A DNA stretch of 64,000 nucleotides from Gonapodya sp. JEL0774 (taxonomy: Eukaryota; Monoblepharomycota; Monoblepharidomycetes; Monoblepharidales; Gonapodyaceae), in the NCBI GenBank assembly GCA_027604505.1, contig JADIIX010000036.1:112613-176612 (forward strand), given 5' to 3'. The notes beneath the pieces were generated by a model. That model saw only the letters and a program-made list of their open reading frames with translations, had not been told where the DNA came from and made no database searches. Below, piece after piece: positions 1 through 10,545 of this stretch; the first letter of the stretch is position 1, and every line of letters starts with the position of its first letter. Position numbers and translations under genes: made by a program.

Positions 1-629
1 GAGAGAGTTTCATCAGTTAATCACTCACCAGCGCGAAGGTAGTGTTTCAGTGAGTGCATGAATGCCACGATTAGTTTAAATGCTTTCTGAATGGCCTCCT
101 CCCCTTGTGGGCTTTTGTTCAAATATACTCCGGTCACCGTAAGCCGCATAATGTTCCTCATTTGAGACGTAATGGTTCCAAAGACCTTGCGACCTTCACT
201 AAAACGATCATATCCTTGATTTGATCTAAAAGCTAGGAGCAGCGACAAAACGACTCCGAGCTGCAAGCCATGGATCAGTTTCAGCGACAGAAAAAGGCAA
301 CGTCTAACATAATTGCAAGATCCTCACAAGAGTAATGAAAGAATTCTGAGAAAGTGATATCGACGCTATTGGGAGAGGCGTGTATGTATTGCAGTCATCG
401 TATATCCTGAAATGGACAACTGAAACGAACCGCCTGCGTAGTAGTTAAGAGCAGCAATCAAAACTGTCCAGATAGTGAGTAGGAAAACTGATGGCAGAAC
501 TTGGAATGCGATGGAGCCGCGGTGGAAGAAGAGAGCCTCGTAAAACCAGCTCTGGGACGAAAAACGGCATGAACACCTCCTAGATTGATGGAAAGCACTT
601 CTCAGTCCGCAAACGCACGCGCTTGACAC
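1..629 (-). CDS. Bestrophin-family anion channel, copy A (3' end cut by window edge)
   Basis: Bestrophins are pentameric anion channels; this fungal/bacterial-type branch is also known as UPF0187. Three exons are visible on the minus strand. The first runs from about 575 to 431 and carries SWFYEALFFHRGSIAF and a hydrophobic segment. A 38-nt exon at 365-328 encodes NSFITL. A long exon at 260-29 starts LGVVLSLLLAFRSNQGYDRF and ends at HYLRA before a GTGAGT donor. The C-terminal half, which in copies B-D holds the last membrane segment and the FGxDxND motif, lies outside the window. The N-terminal start is unresolved; no convincing ATG exon was found in the correct phase. Identity is firm because every visible block aligns with copies B, C and D. 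Confidence 0.82.
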
Positions 630-940
630 GTCGAATGTGCTTATGCACGGGGTGGTGGTGTGGAAAGGAAAACATCTTTCAATCTGGAGAACTATTTACT
701 TTCAAATCTAGGAGAGGAGGTGGCCCTGGAAGCCCACCACCACAACAATCCTCCTTTCACATCCGGAATTTTATTCTCAGTTACAAGGATTTTTGGATTA
801 TGAAATAGGATTTACGTGGGTAGTTGCAAGGATGAAGCTCCCGGGAATAAGCGACAGAGTAATCAACTAAACATGCGCGGCAATAAGCTGAGAGGGCACA
901 ACGGACTTTCAAAAGCGAGTTGAACCTTATTTGCAAGAAA

Positions 941-2752
941 TTAAGGACTGACCCTTTGAAGCTCGTCCTTCAGAACATCGCAATAGAGTTGCAGTGGAAG
1001 GCTTGAGAACGAAGTCGACGCAGTTGAGAACAAACAAAAACCAAGAACAGAAAACAATGACTCACTCGTTGGGATCTGATTTTAAAAGAACCACATCGAG
1101 ACAAATGTGCATGAAGGTACAGGGGTGGTCAGTAGCCGGCCAAGCTCAAAACTGACAAGGAGGATCCCTCACCATCGCTGTTCAAGAGAAGTGAGAAGTT
1201 CGAAATTGAGGTAAAAAGTAGGACATGCGAGTCAAATCTGATGATTCGATCACTTACCCGAAAGGCATCTAGATATATGCAGGGAAGGAAAAGAACGAGA
1301 TGATATAACCGCGCCAATGAATGACGTGTGCGTCTTATCCCACCTCCAATTGCTTGGCAATCATCTCTATACCCAATAGACAATACGAAACCAGCCCAAC
1401 GACCAAAATCATCCACCAACCAAGGTCTTTGCTCAGCTGTATGGGTAGGAATGCGCAATACGCTAGGAGGAGCTGCTTAAGGTGGATGTTGTAGGCAGGC
1501 GGTCTTCAAACCAGAGTTAAGATTTGATATATCGCTCGGGACGGATCCACAAAAATCTGCCCTCACATGGGTGTTGTAGCGATGCGCTCCAACGTTGTCG
1601 TTGCATCCACTATGTTTGAAATCAAACCATCGCAACCATTGGTGTATGGACCGAGATTCATTAGTTTCTGATCCAGACAGTATGCAAAATGTTTGGACAG
1701 AGCTTGGAGGATGCGGACTGCGGTGGAAAAGAGGAACATGCCAATCAATAACTACAGAATGCTCAGTGAAGATCCATCGACGACTTACAAGGCATTCGGT
1801 GTGGGAAAATCTTGACAACCTTGACCGGTTTTCCATCTACATTGCTATCTTCAGTGGCCGGAGCAGCTTGAGCCACAGGATGTGCCGCAGTTACGACAAG
1901 ATCAATGTGGTCCGAAGCAAGCGCACTGTTTGTTCGAAGTAGATTCAGAAGAGGAATGTTCGAAGGTAGCGGAACAACATCCATGACGTCGTCCATGTCC
2001 TTCCAATCCTCGGGGTGATGTTCTTTGCGGCACAGGTCAAGAAATAGCTACGACACCGCACCAACCCGTTCAAAAGAACCTACCACCACGAAGGTAGTGC
2101 CTTAAAGAATAAGCAAAGGCCACAGTAAGCTTGTATGCCTTTGTTATTGCGGCATTGCCTGCCTCTGATGGGTTAACGGTGAGACCCGTCACGAATAGTC
2201 GAGTCATGTTCCGAAGTTGCGAAGTGATGGCTGCCCAAGTCTTTCTGCCCTCGCTATATCGTTCGTACGCTTGAGAAGAGCGAAACGTTACGAGGAGACC
2301 GAGAACAACACTGAGCTTTATGAAACAGGAACGATAAGACGAGCGTGAGCTGGTGCGATCCACCTGAAGCACGCATACCAAAGTTATCAGCGAATTGGGC
2401 AAGACTATCTGCAAGGTCGTATATCGGTTGATCACAGCGATAACGGTGGTCCATATGACCAGGACAATAACGGATCCCAGCTTTTGATCGTGTGGATACG
2501 TGTGGGCCTTCGTTCTCAAAATCGCGACGAACAGCACTTACCACTTGAAATGTCACGGAACCCCGGTGACTCAAGGCTTCAATCCAAAGATTCTAAAATG
2601 TCAGAGGGTTGGTGTGGTTTCATTTGTAGGGAAAGCAAATGTAGAACGGTCACGTTGAGAAGGAAGCCTTCAGCAATTGAAAGGAGGGAGCTCGGCAAAC
2701 GCTGTGCGTACACGGCGACGACTCCGTAGACGTTCCCGCGCAGGATAAGCAA
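941..2752 (-). CDS. Bestrophin-family anion channel, copy B
   Basis: Second bestrophin copy, read as exons 2592-2542, 2480-2379, 2315-2084, 2022-1789, 1717-1567, 1503-1344, 1268-1258 (11 nt), 1177-1173 (5 nt), 1075-1066 (10 nt) and 1001-941, plus a first exon ending at 2654 whose start codon I could not find. Landmarks are NLWIEALSHRGSVTF, LGLLVTFRSSQAYERYSEGR, then the last membrane stretch and LGIEMIAKQLE. The three tiny exons then spell MPFG-DDPND, and the last exon gives LPLQLYCDVLKDELQRV and a TAA. MPFGDDPNDLPL aligns with the NPFGEDDDDFE calcium clasp of human bestrophin-1 (family knowledge). The gene is head-to-head with copy C. Stopping the gene before the microexons would lose this conserved end. 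Confidence 0.85.
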
Positions 2753-2946
2753 TCAGATCAGTGTGGTCGTGGTCTTTGTTCATTATTTTTTTTGTCAATA
2801 GTCGATCTTTTAGTCTGCCACATGAAGCAGCCCTCGTCAATGGGGGCACCTCATTCCCTTTTAGACCCCTTCCACATCCACATCGTATTTCAACCCCCGC
2901 GTCAAAGATTTCGTAGCAAGGATGCCCAATCCCAGCAATCGTCTCC

Positions 2947-4622
2947 ATGTTTTCGCTTCCAAGCAGGTCTGCTCGTGGGATACTGTTGAATCTCAAACAC
3001 CAAGTTCATGTTACATTTTCTGTCCAGAGTTTGCTATCTGAGGCTCTGTCGATTGAAGGGAGCATATTACACCAAGTGGTATGTGTTTTCAGAGAAAAAA
3101 GATCTTTCGAAACTCTCTGGAACCACCCTCTGTGACCTAGCTTCCCTCTGTGCTCGTTATGACCGTTTGGGCTGCTTTAGTCGCCGTGTTAAATCGTTAT
3201 ACAGATCTTGGACTTCAGCTTCCTCAGTCGTTTGTGACTTTGGTGAGTGTGGGAAGTGAGACTGACTGAATCATAGTCACGAAGTGCCGCTGACAGGGTT
3301 AACGCGGTTTCTGTCACCACTGATATCGAGCCATATTTAATTTATCTGTTTATTCCCTCAGCTTGGAGTGGTTCTTGGTTTTCTTCTTTCTTTCAGGTCC
3401 GGTCAAGGATATGACCGATTCAGTGAAGGGCGACGAGCTTGGGGAAGCATGACAAGCAACCTCAGGAATCTAGTGCGCATTTATTGCACGGTTTTAACGG
3501 TAGCCAAGACACCTGAAAGGGAAGAGATTGTCAGCAAAGTTGGAAAACTCGCATTGGGTTATGCTTATGCTGTGAAACACTATCTGCGCGCCGGTAAGAG
3601 CTGGTCGATATTGATTCACCTTGTCAGTGTTCAGGAACAGTGGTTTATCACCCGCAGAATATGACCCGTCTGAGTGGCCCGATCTTGCGGATGTTGCAGA
3701 GTATCTCCCCCTCGATCCGTATCCCGATTTCACCGAGGTGTACCTAAAACCAGATTCTAAAACGCTTGAACACAAAACGAATTATGAAAATCCTCGTCGG
3801 TTCCAGAGTGTGGACTACCCAGAGAAGTACACAGGTATCCCGATGGAAGCACCCTACGGCAAGCTCGATGCAAGATCACCCACTCTCTTGTTTTGGACGT
3901 AGTTCGAATCGCTCAAAGTCTTGGACGTATCAACAGTCAATGTTTGGAAAGAAATTGGTATCCTGCCGCCCCATACGGAGTCTCGATCGAAGCTCTCCTC
4001 ACCGGTATTATAGATTCAATGACATCTCTTGAAAGGATCGCTATCTCACCAGTGTAAGTGTTATCATCTTGTTATCTGTAAACGTCGTGCATCCAACATC
4101 TTTTTTGCTGATGCCTGGTCAGCCCGAGAGCTTACAACATCCACCTCAAGCAGATCCTTTTGATTTACTGTGGTTTCCTCCCTATGCAGCTTATTCAAGG
4201 TATCGGATGGTGGATGGTACTGGTAGTGTTCCTTGTTTCGTACTGCTTACTCGGGATTGAAATGATCGCAAAGGAGCTTGAGATGCCGTTCGGGTGAGTG
4301 TAGCAATTCGACCAGTCCGAAAACTTATTTTCAATCAGTGGTATTTTGCAAAATCTCTTATGCCCATTATCTTGCGGAACTAAGATACGGTAAGTGGAGC
4401 AGTCTTAACGATCCGCAGAAGAGGTCTTAATGCCACAGCAAACTATAATTTAATTCACTTCGAAATTTCAGACTATAATGAGTGAGTTGCAGGTGCTCTC
4501 TCAATATTACTGGGAGAACGACTTTGAGTATTTCATCTCATTTCACAAGCCTGGATCTGGATCTCTTCTGCGACACTCTACGGGACGAGATTGACACGGT
4601 AAGAGATGGATGCGCGTCTTAA
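2947..4622 (+). CDS. Bestrophin-family anion channel, copy C
   Basis: Third copy. The start at 2947 gives an N-terminus reaching SLLSEALSIEGSILHQV, followed by a GTATGT donor at 3079. Later exons are 3141-3242 (LPSVLVMTVWAALVAVLNRY), 3362-3593 (LGFLLSFRSGQGYDRFSEGR), one from 3658, 4123-4293 (last membrane segment to LEMPFG), 4385-4389 (5 nt), 4472-4481 (10 nt) and 4550-4622. The 5- and 10-nt exons join in phase to give FGYDYNDLDLD. Between about 3800 and 3880 the frame must shift to reach HSLVLDVVRIAQSLG. An intron is needed there, but several donor/acceptor pairs fit and I could not choose one. The exon boundary after YLRA is shared with copy B, whereas copy D has no intron there. Confidence 0.85.
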
Positions 4623-4852
4623 ACTTTGAAGTCGAGTAACTTCATTCTGTTGTTAACTGTTAAGATGCTTGCTTCATATGTATAGATACATCGCAAGCAG
4701 GAGCGATAATAGCTGCATTGCACTGAAATCACATATTAACACACAAATGCATATACCAATATATTAAGTTGATATTCGATATCGAGAGTCAGAGTGGTGC
4801 AAGAACGCCAAAGTCAAGTCATTCATCGGGCTCAATTTCCCTCCTTGCCCAT

Positions 4853-6324
4853 TCATGCAGAGAGAATTCCAGCCCTCAAAACCGTCCACACAGCCGCAAC
4901 CGCCCTTTCAGACAAGGACAATGCGTTCCACAATGCCAGGACACCCAGCCCTGCTCCGAAGACCGCAAACACTGAAAGTAGTGTCAAGGCCGCTGTTGCC
5001 CAATTCGGTAAAATGATCTTCCGTCCCAGGTCCAAATCAACACGTAATCCAATCCTAACAACGTTCCGCTTTGGACCACGGGACCTGAAAGATGCCTTTT
5101 GGTTGCTGTGCGCCTCATCAACTTTATCGGCAGAGCTCCCGTGGGTCAAGCCGCGGCGTTGCTCGACCTCAACTCGCGGTTTCCGATTATCGCTGTTCGC
5201 TATTCGAATAGTGCGATGGTTGTGCCCATGCACGTGAAACGGAATGTGGGCAGATTTGGTTTCAAAGGGAGGGAACGTTGTAACTGCTGCAGTCAGAGGT
5301 AGATTACGTGTTGAGGGTGCACCGACCCCAAATGCCGCTTGCACGGCATCATCAGACTCTTCCAAGGAATCTGAATCATTTCCCTCGGTAAGATCAGTGT
5401 CTGAATAGATTGTGGACCCTGACAGATTGGTTCCCCTTCGACCCCGAGAATGGCTGCTATCCGAGATCAAGTACGGGGATGCATCGGCACCTTGATAAGG
5501 TTGACGCGAAAGCTCAATGAAGGATATCGCTTCCTCCCTGCGGAGAAAGGAGGTGAGCAAATACTGGTGGCAATAGAGTTTGTGGAATGTGAGTTCGCGG
5601 CTGGTACCTTTTGAGCATACACCCTGCGTTGCTGATTTCTCAACAAACCTTTTGCTCCTTCGTGCAGATTAACAACGCATTGGGTATCACGAGCGCTGTG
5701 AGTTTCCTTTCGACGCTGACAATCTCAGCGGACGGAATCACTATATTGGTGAGATAGCCGCTTTTCTCGCAAGACTCCCATCATCAAATGCACTGGTGAC
5801 GATAACTTCTGTCATACTCACAGTAAACTAGAGTAGAATGCGATGAAGCTGTCAGTAACATAAAGCTTGCCCTGAATAAGAAGATCTTTCTGCAGTGCAC
5901 AGACGAAATCTTCTACGAAAGTTGCTTTATAGGTATCCGGCAAATTAAATAGTTTCCGTATCTCCGCGATCTTTTTCACAAGAGTGGGTGAATCCACCAG
6001 CTGCTCGACGTCCACGTCTCTTGGGCCATTGATGGAGGACTGGTAGCGCCACGAAGGCCAAAAAGAAGAGTCCGTCCGTTCCATCGGTCGAGTTTCGGAT
6101 GTCGGAGTGCTGACGCCATAATTGTCGTCTGGAGCCTTCTTCTCTTCTTCTTCGTAAGGAATGGAGCCTGCCTGGTCTTCCCCTGAAATTGGCGTCGACT
6201 TTCCATTGCCTCGTCTCAAAGAAAATTTGCGAAGCATGTCTTTCTTCTTGGGGACGGAAATGTTCAGTGAAGTCCCATGTCTCCCCCGAAGCGAAATCCA
6301 GTTCTCGCGTCGCGAGCGAGTCAT
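4853..6324 (-). CDS. GRAM-domain protein with C-terminal membrane anchor
   Basis: Three exons, 6324-5822, 5760-5649 and 5563-4853, predicting 441 residues. The N-terminal 110 residues are charged and Ser-rich. A GRAM domain follows: FNLPDTYKATFVEDFVCAL, LLIQGKLYVTDSFIAFYSSL, then VIPSAEIVSVERK, ALVIPNALLICTKEQ and YLLTSFLRREEAISFIE, split by two introns that keep frame. GRAM domains bind membrane lipids. After a disordered linker, residues around 395-420 form one hydrophobic helix (ALTLLSVFAVFGAGLGVLAL), so the protein looks tail-anchored. This resembles membrane-contact or lipid-transfer proteins of the GRAMD/Lam type, but no VASt/START-like lipid-transfer domain is visible. The specific role is unknown. 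Confidence 0.8.
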
Positions 6325-6651
6325 TCCGCTCCGACCGACAGAGCCGCCTCATGTCGCACAAAATTTCAGTGTCCAATGGAAATCTAACTAAGGAAAATCT
6401 CAGTCTCCTGCTAATTTCATTGCTGTTTACTTCACTGGGAACAAGCACTTCTTTGAACGCCCTGTCTCTTCCATAGTTTTATCAGTTCCCAGATGCGTTT
6501 CGTTGGGTGGGGAGCCCGAATGTGAAGAAGCGTGATGTTTATTTGGAAAGTTGGAAAGGAAGTCTATCAACAGTGTCTACTCTCTAAAATCTTGAAACAC
6601 GCTGTACAAATGGAAGAAAACAATTGTGTGTGTAGATTTGTCCTTCTTCTT
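6325..6651. other. Intergenic gap
   Basis: This stretch lies between two minus-strand genes and should hold the promoter of the GRAM gene and the 3' region of its neighbour. I saw no coding exon, RNA gene or repeat in it. Confidence 0.5.
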
Positions 6652-9326
6652 TCAGTTCAGAAGAAAGTCCAGACCGATCCTCCTGGGTGCTGGTGCGTGA
6701 ATCAGAACTTTCTCGTCTTCGATATCTCTCGGGCTAGAGGAAGTTTCCGCCACAGTCGTCAAAACACCGACATTCCGCAGTCCCAGGCCCGGACTGGCCT
6801 TGATCCTCGAACCAGGCCCCCACAATGCGGGTTCCACAGAGCTTGCGGGAGCAGTCGTGGCCGGAACCACTGACGTGAGTGGTGGAAGTGCAAACGTCCC
6901 CGGACTTGAGCTTCGGATCCTCGATACAGGGCTCAGACGCGAGTTGGCGGCAAGAACGGAGTCCGGACTCCGAACGGTGCCCGGTGTGCCCAGACCGGTG
7001 ATGGGCGACGGCCCTGCATTGGCAATAGACGGTCTTCGAATCATGGCGGCTGCGACAAGATCATCGAGGCTGTGGTGGTTACGAGAAGGGAGGAGGGGCC
7101 CACCACTACTTTGCAAATGAAGTCAGAACACTGTTTCTTCCCTTCACCGATCGCTTGATGGACAACAAACCTTGCTGCAGTAGACAAAGACTCCGCACTT
7201 CCTACCCTCAACTTTAATCGTCCCTGACCACTTCCGCCGTCTGATCCCACGGACCCCGATGACAAGTCAGGACTCGGTGTGTGCGTGGGAACAGCGGGAC
7301 TCGGCACTCTCGTGTACGAAATCTGAGGAGATGGAAGATGAAACTGCGTTTGGGGAAGCTGGGCGTTTGTCATGACACCTTGCATACTGCTGGCACCTGG
7401 ACCCATGGGAGGACTCTGATACGGAGAGTACCTCAGAGCGTGTCGGAGTTGCAAGGCAGGAAGATTATTGGCATCTGTTCCTCCACCGGAAGCGTACAAC
7501 GGGGATTTCGGCCGGTTAGAACCCCGCATATGGCCCATCGAGCTGGTCGGTCGTGGACGTGGGATAGGGGAATGAAGCGGCGAAGTGGAGCCCACTGGGG
7601 CCAATTGCATGTGCGATTGCGCTCGTCGGTTCGGTGCTTGTGGATCGAGATGGATAACACCAGGCCAGCTCCCGACCGTGGACCTCGGCTGTTGCTGCAT
7701 GCTGTACTGTGCTTGGGACATCCCTAGGCTTGTCGCGCTACGTGAAGTCACGAGTGACATGGGCTCCGTGGCCGGTGCGGTTCCAGGCACCAAGGGATAG
7801 TCTCCGTTGGTGGGTCCGTGGGAGGAATATGGAGATGCAACGTTCATCTTCACAGGAGTAACGGCGTGAGACCCTTGCTTCACAGAAGATGATTGGCCAC
7901 TGAGATGGCACCTTGGAGAATCGCGACCTGGCGCGAGACCTTGCTGGGGTAGGAACGGACCCGCAGACCCATTGACTGTTGGTGCAGGTGTCAAGCCGAG
8001 GGAAAGGGATCCCAGCCGTACGTCATGCAGCTCCTGTGCAGGTGTACCCCCTCCTACTCTATTGAAATCATCACCGCCACTACTGCTGCCAGGAGAAAGT
8101 GGGGTTGAGTTTACTCCGTGGTTGTCCTCGTCCACATCAGAGTCCGAGTCCATTATAAAGATACGACCTGACTCCGTGCGCGACACTCGCTGAGCGGTGG
8201 CACGCGTTTGAGGAGGCAGTGTCGGAAGTGGAGCTGACGAAAAGTGGTACCGGACCGGGAGAGGCTGGTCAATCTCCATCATGGAGTGAGGACGAGGAGG
8301 AGGAGGTGCAGGTGTAGGGTTGACCATGGTCCTGTGCACCATCAAATCAGGAGGAGACGCATTGCTCAAATCTGTCGCGCGACGTTGTCTCTTGTTGGGG
8401 ACGATCTCATTATCAACATTCTCTTCCTCATGCTCGTGCACACCATGAGGAGGGTTCGGGCTGGAAGCACTGTCACTTCCGGCTGACCGGGATCCTTGCA
8501 CTTCGCCCTTCGCTACCAACGCATCCCATACACGGTTAACGAATGTGCTGGTAACGCCGTCCGGATTGTTCCCAGTTTTGGCGAGGACGGCGGTCCAGAG
8601 AGTTCGGAGATCTTCAGGCGTTTTGGCGAGACGTTTCAAGGAGCGGCACAGACGTTCGTGCGAGGGCTGCGAGTCAAAAGATTCAAGAGCCTTAATGGAC
8701 CATGTTCGTTAGCATTGATGAGTTCGTTGCGATCTATTTTACGCTTGCAACCTACCTCCAGAACCTGCGCGCAGTCGATAAACCTGTACACCTGCGCCCT
8801 GGAAATTTTCCATACCTCTCGAAAATATGCTTCGAGGCTGATGATCCAACAGGAAGAGCAAGAGCATCGATGTGACGGAGTCGGAGTGGGTGACAGTAGG
8901 ATGCGTCATGCTGTGATACAATGTGGGCAAAGAATCACGTGCTCGCCCTCACCTTGGGGCTTTTGCTTTGTATAATTTTCCTTTCACAATGGCATCTGCT
9001 GCCATGACAGTCTTCCGAAAACGCTCCTGCTTCTTAGAGTAGTCGTCGCGCGAGAGATAGTGGAACACCTGGGAATCAATTTGAGATTCCAAGAGAAGAA
9101 GCTCTTCTTCTCCTCCAGTTCCCATTGCTGTTCCTGAGCCCCCTAGACTTCTATCCATCTTGTCTGCTCCCACTTTGAGTGCAGGAGGGAGGGGATTGGA
9201 TCCGACTGCTGGCACAGGGCTTTGAGCCACGTGTCGCATGTCGCCAGGGTTGAAATAGCTGAGAGGTCGAGCCAGCGGGCTGGCGCGGCCATGCTGGAAG
9301 TCCAAAAGTCCATGTGAGTCCATCAT
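6652..9326 (-). CDS. Large disordered protein with a bacterial-like helix-turn-helix/ParB-like region
   Basis: Exons 9326-8953, 8837-8756, 8666-7171 and 7108-6652 predict 802 residues. The start at 9326 is the first of two ATGs (MMDSHGLLDF). Residues around 90-200 form one ordered block. It contains SQVFHYLSRDDYSKKQERFR, then SLEAYFREVWKISRAQVYRF ending IDCAQVLE, then PSHERLCRSLKRLAKTPEDL, LRTLWTAVLAKTG and VTSTFVNRVWDAL. The YFRE-WKISRAQVYR segment looks like a helix-turn-helix, and the PSHER...LAKTPEDLRTLW segment resembles the region after the DNA-binding domain in bacterial ParB/plasmid partition proteins. That resemblance is my inference from pattern memory. The remaining 600 residues are Pro/Ser-rich with an acidic patch (DSDSDVDEDN). 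A chromatin or transcription role is plausible but not shown. Confidence 0.65.
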
Positions 9327-10545
9327 GATGAGGGAGCGGCGGACTGGTGCGATTCGGAATTTTTTCTGCACTAGGCGGTTTTGGAACCGATTCCGCGGCC
9401 AGAGATAAGGGCAGATAAGAGACGCAGACCCCCGGAACCAACAGACTAGGCGATGAGCAAAGGGTGTTCGCAAAAGGGGGGGGGTGGGCTCGTGGTCACT
9501 CTGTGCTGTCGACGGTGGTTCCTTATCGGTGTATAACCCACAAAAAGACGATGAGACTCCAAAACCACCCTGGGAGACTCCGGGGGAAAGGCAGGCTGAT
9601 TACACCCGAGAGCAGGCTGTCTATTTGCTGGAGCGTAGATGGATCAGTGGCAAAATGGAAGAGTATTGCGATTTTTGTTGGAAGATTCAGCTTTGAGGAT
9701 TCTTGTCTCAACACCCCCTCCGAACGATGCACCGAAACCCAAATAGCCGCTCTCACCGATTAAATTGCTTTCCCCTGTATAAAGAATACCGAAGATACCA
9801 AAAAATATGACAACTACATAAAAAGTCAAGGTGCAGGAGTACAAGGCAACTTGTCCTGGTGCGTGGATTGACCAAGTGTCTCCCATGGGGTGGGCGGCCT
9901 TGCTCTTCCTGGAAAATTCGCATCCGTCACAATCCAATTAACTACCAAGAAATGTACCTCAAGTTATTGGATTACCGACAGTCAGTCCGAATTGGAATTT
10001 TATTTCTTGCCCATATGTTCTCTACCGCAAGTGTCACCCACTCCTAAATTCAGCCAAGCCCACCAGTTCAGCCACAACAGCAAAGAGAGAAAGTCTCTCG
10101 ACAATCTTCAAAGGTCATAATATCGATGTGGTTGTGGTGATGCTCTTACCGACTTGATGGTCAAGAGATCCAGTTGGAGATTAGCAGAGCCAGTGGGAGC
10201 CGGCAGCGACTCGCCTTGTTAGTTGTCTTCCTTCCACCGTGACAGCACTGTTAGTGCGACCATATCCTGAACCAAGCAAACCCCATGACATGTATCTGGC
10301 CATTTGGTTGGTCGTTGAATACACATGCCATAGGAGACTGTGGGAGATCTGACGAACCGGGGGCGCTCTCGCCGCACACAGCATGTCCAACATTGCATTG
10401 AAACTTTAAACAATTCTTTCTTTACTCAGTTATGACCGCTACTTTTACCGATGTTCAAATTCCTGTGCCCCGCCACTGTTTGCTATGCCGTTTTTAATGC
10501 AAAACCGCATCAGCAGTGGAACCAAACCCTCGGAAAGGCAGACCG
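9327..10545. other. 1.2-kb gap without a confident gene
   Basis: This stretch lies between the divergent starts of the 6652-9326 gene and the isomerase gene. The minus strand has a short open frame at 10393-10181 beginning MLDMLCAARAPPVRQISHS, which resembles a mitochondrial targeting start. It also has GTAAGA and GTGAGA donor-like sites and a frame with one membrane helix near 9830-9760. I could not join these pieces in phase, so a small mitochondrial or membrane protein gene is possible but unproven. Confidence 0.4.
9644..9937 (-). CDS. Possible exon of a small membrane protein (weak)
   Basis: This open frame contains a single strongly hydrophobic stretch, LTFYVVVIFFGIFGILY, followed by a Gly-rich segment. 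A GTGAGA motif just after it could be a donor. I do not recognise the family and could not link it in phase to the upstream open frame near 10393-10150. It could equally be chance translation of intergenic sequence. Confidence 0.2.
   Translation of the reverse strand: MDCDGCEFSRKSKAAHPMGDTWSIHAPGQVALYSCTLTFYVVVIFFGIFGILYTGESNLIGESGYLGFGASFGGGVETRILKAESSNKNRNTLPFCH

Noticed and set aside
1129-1458. Open frame on the minus strand starting MRIPTHTAEQRPWLVDD, apparently a separate small protein
   Set aside because: It is an out-of-frame reading of the last membrane exon of bestrophin copy B plus its introns; the correct frame gives LKQLLLAYCAFLPIQLSKDL.
3658-3902. Premature stop in bestrophin copy C at 3900-3902 suggesting a pseudogene
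   Set aside because: Conserved sequence resumes at once in another frame and the later microexons are intact, so a missed small intron is more likely than a broken gene.
10181-10413. Small mitochondrial protein gene with a presequence-like start (MLDMLCAARAPPVRQ)
   Set aside because: Downstream pieces could not be spliced in phase and no family was recognised, so it is noted only as a weak possibility in the gap.
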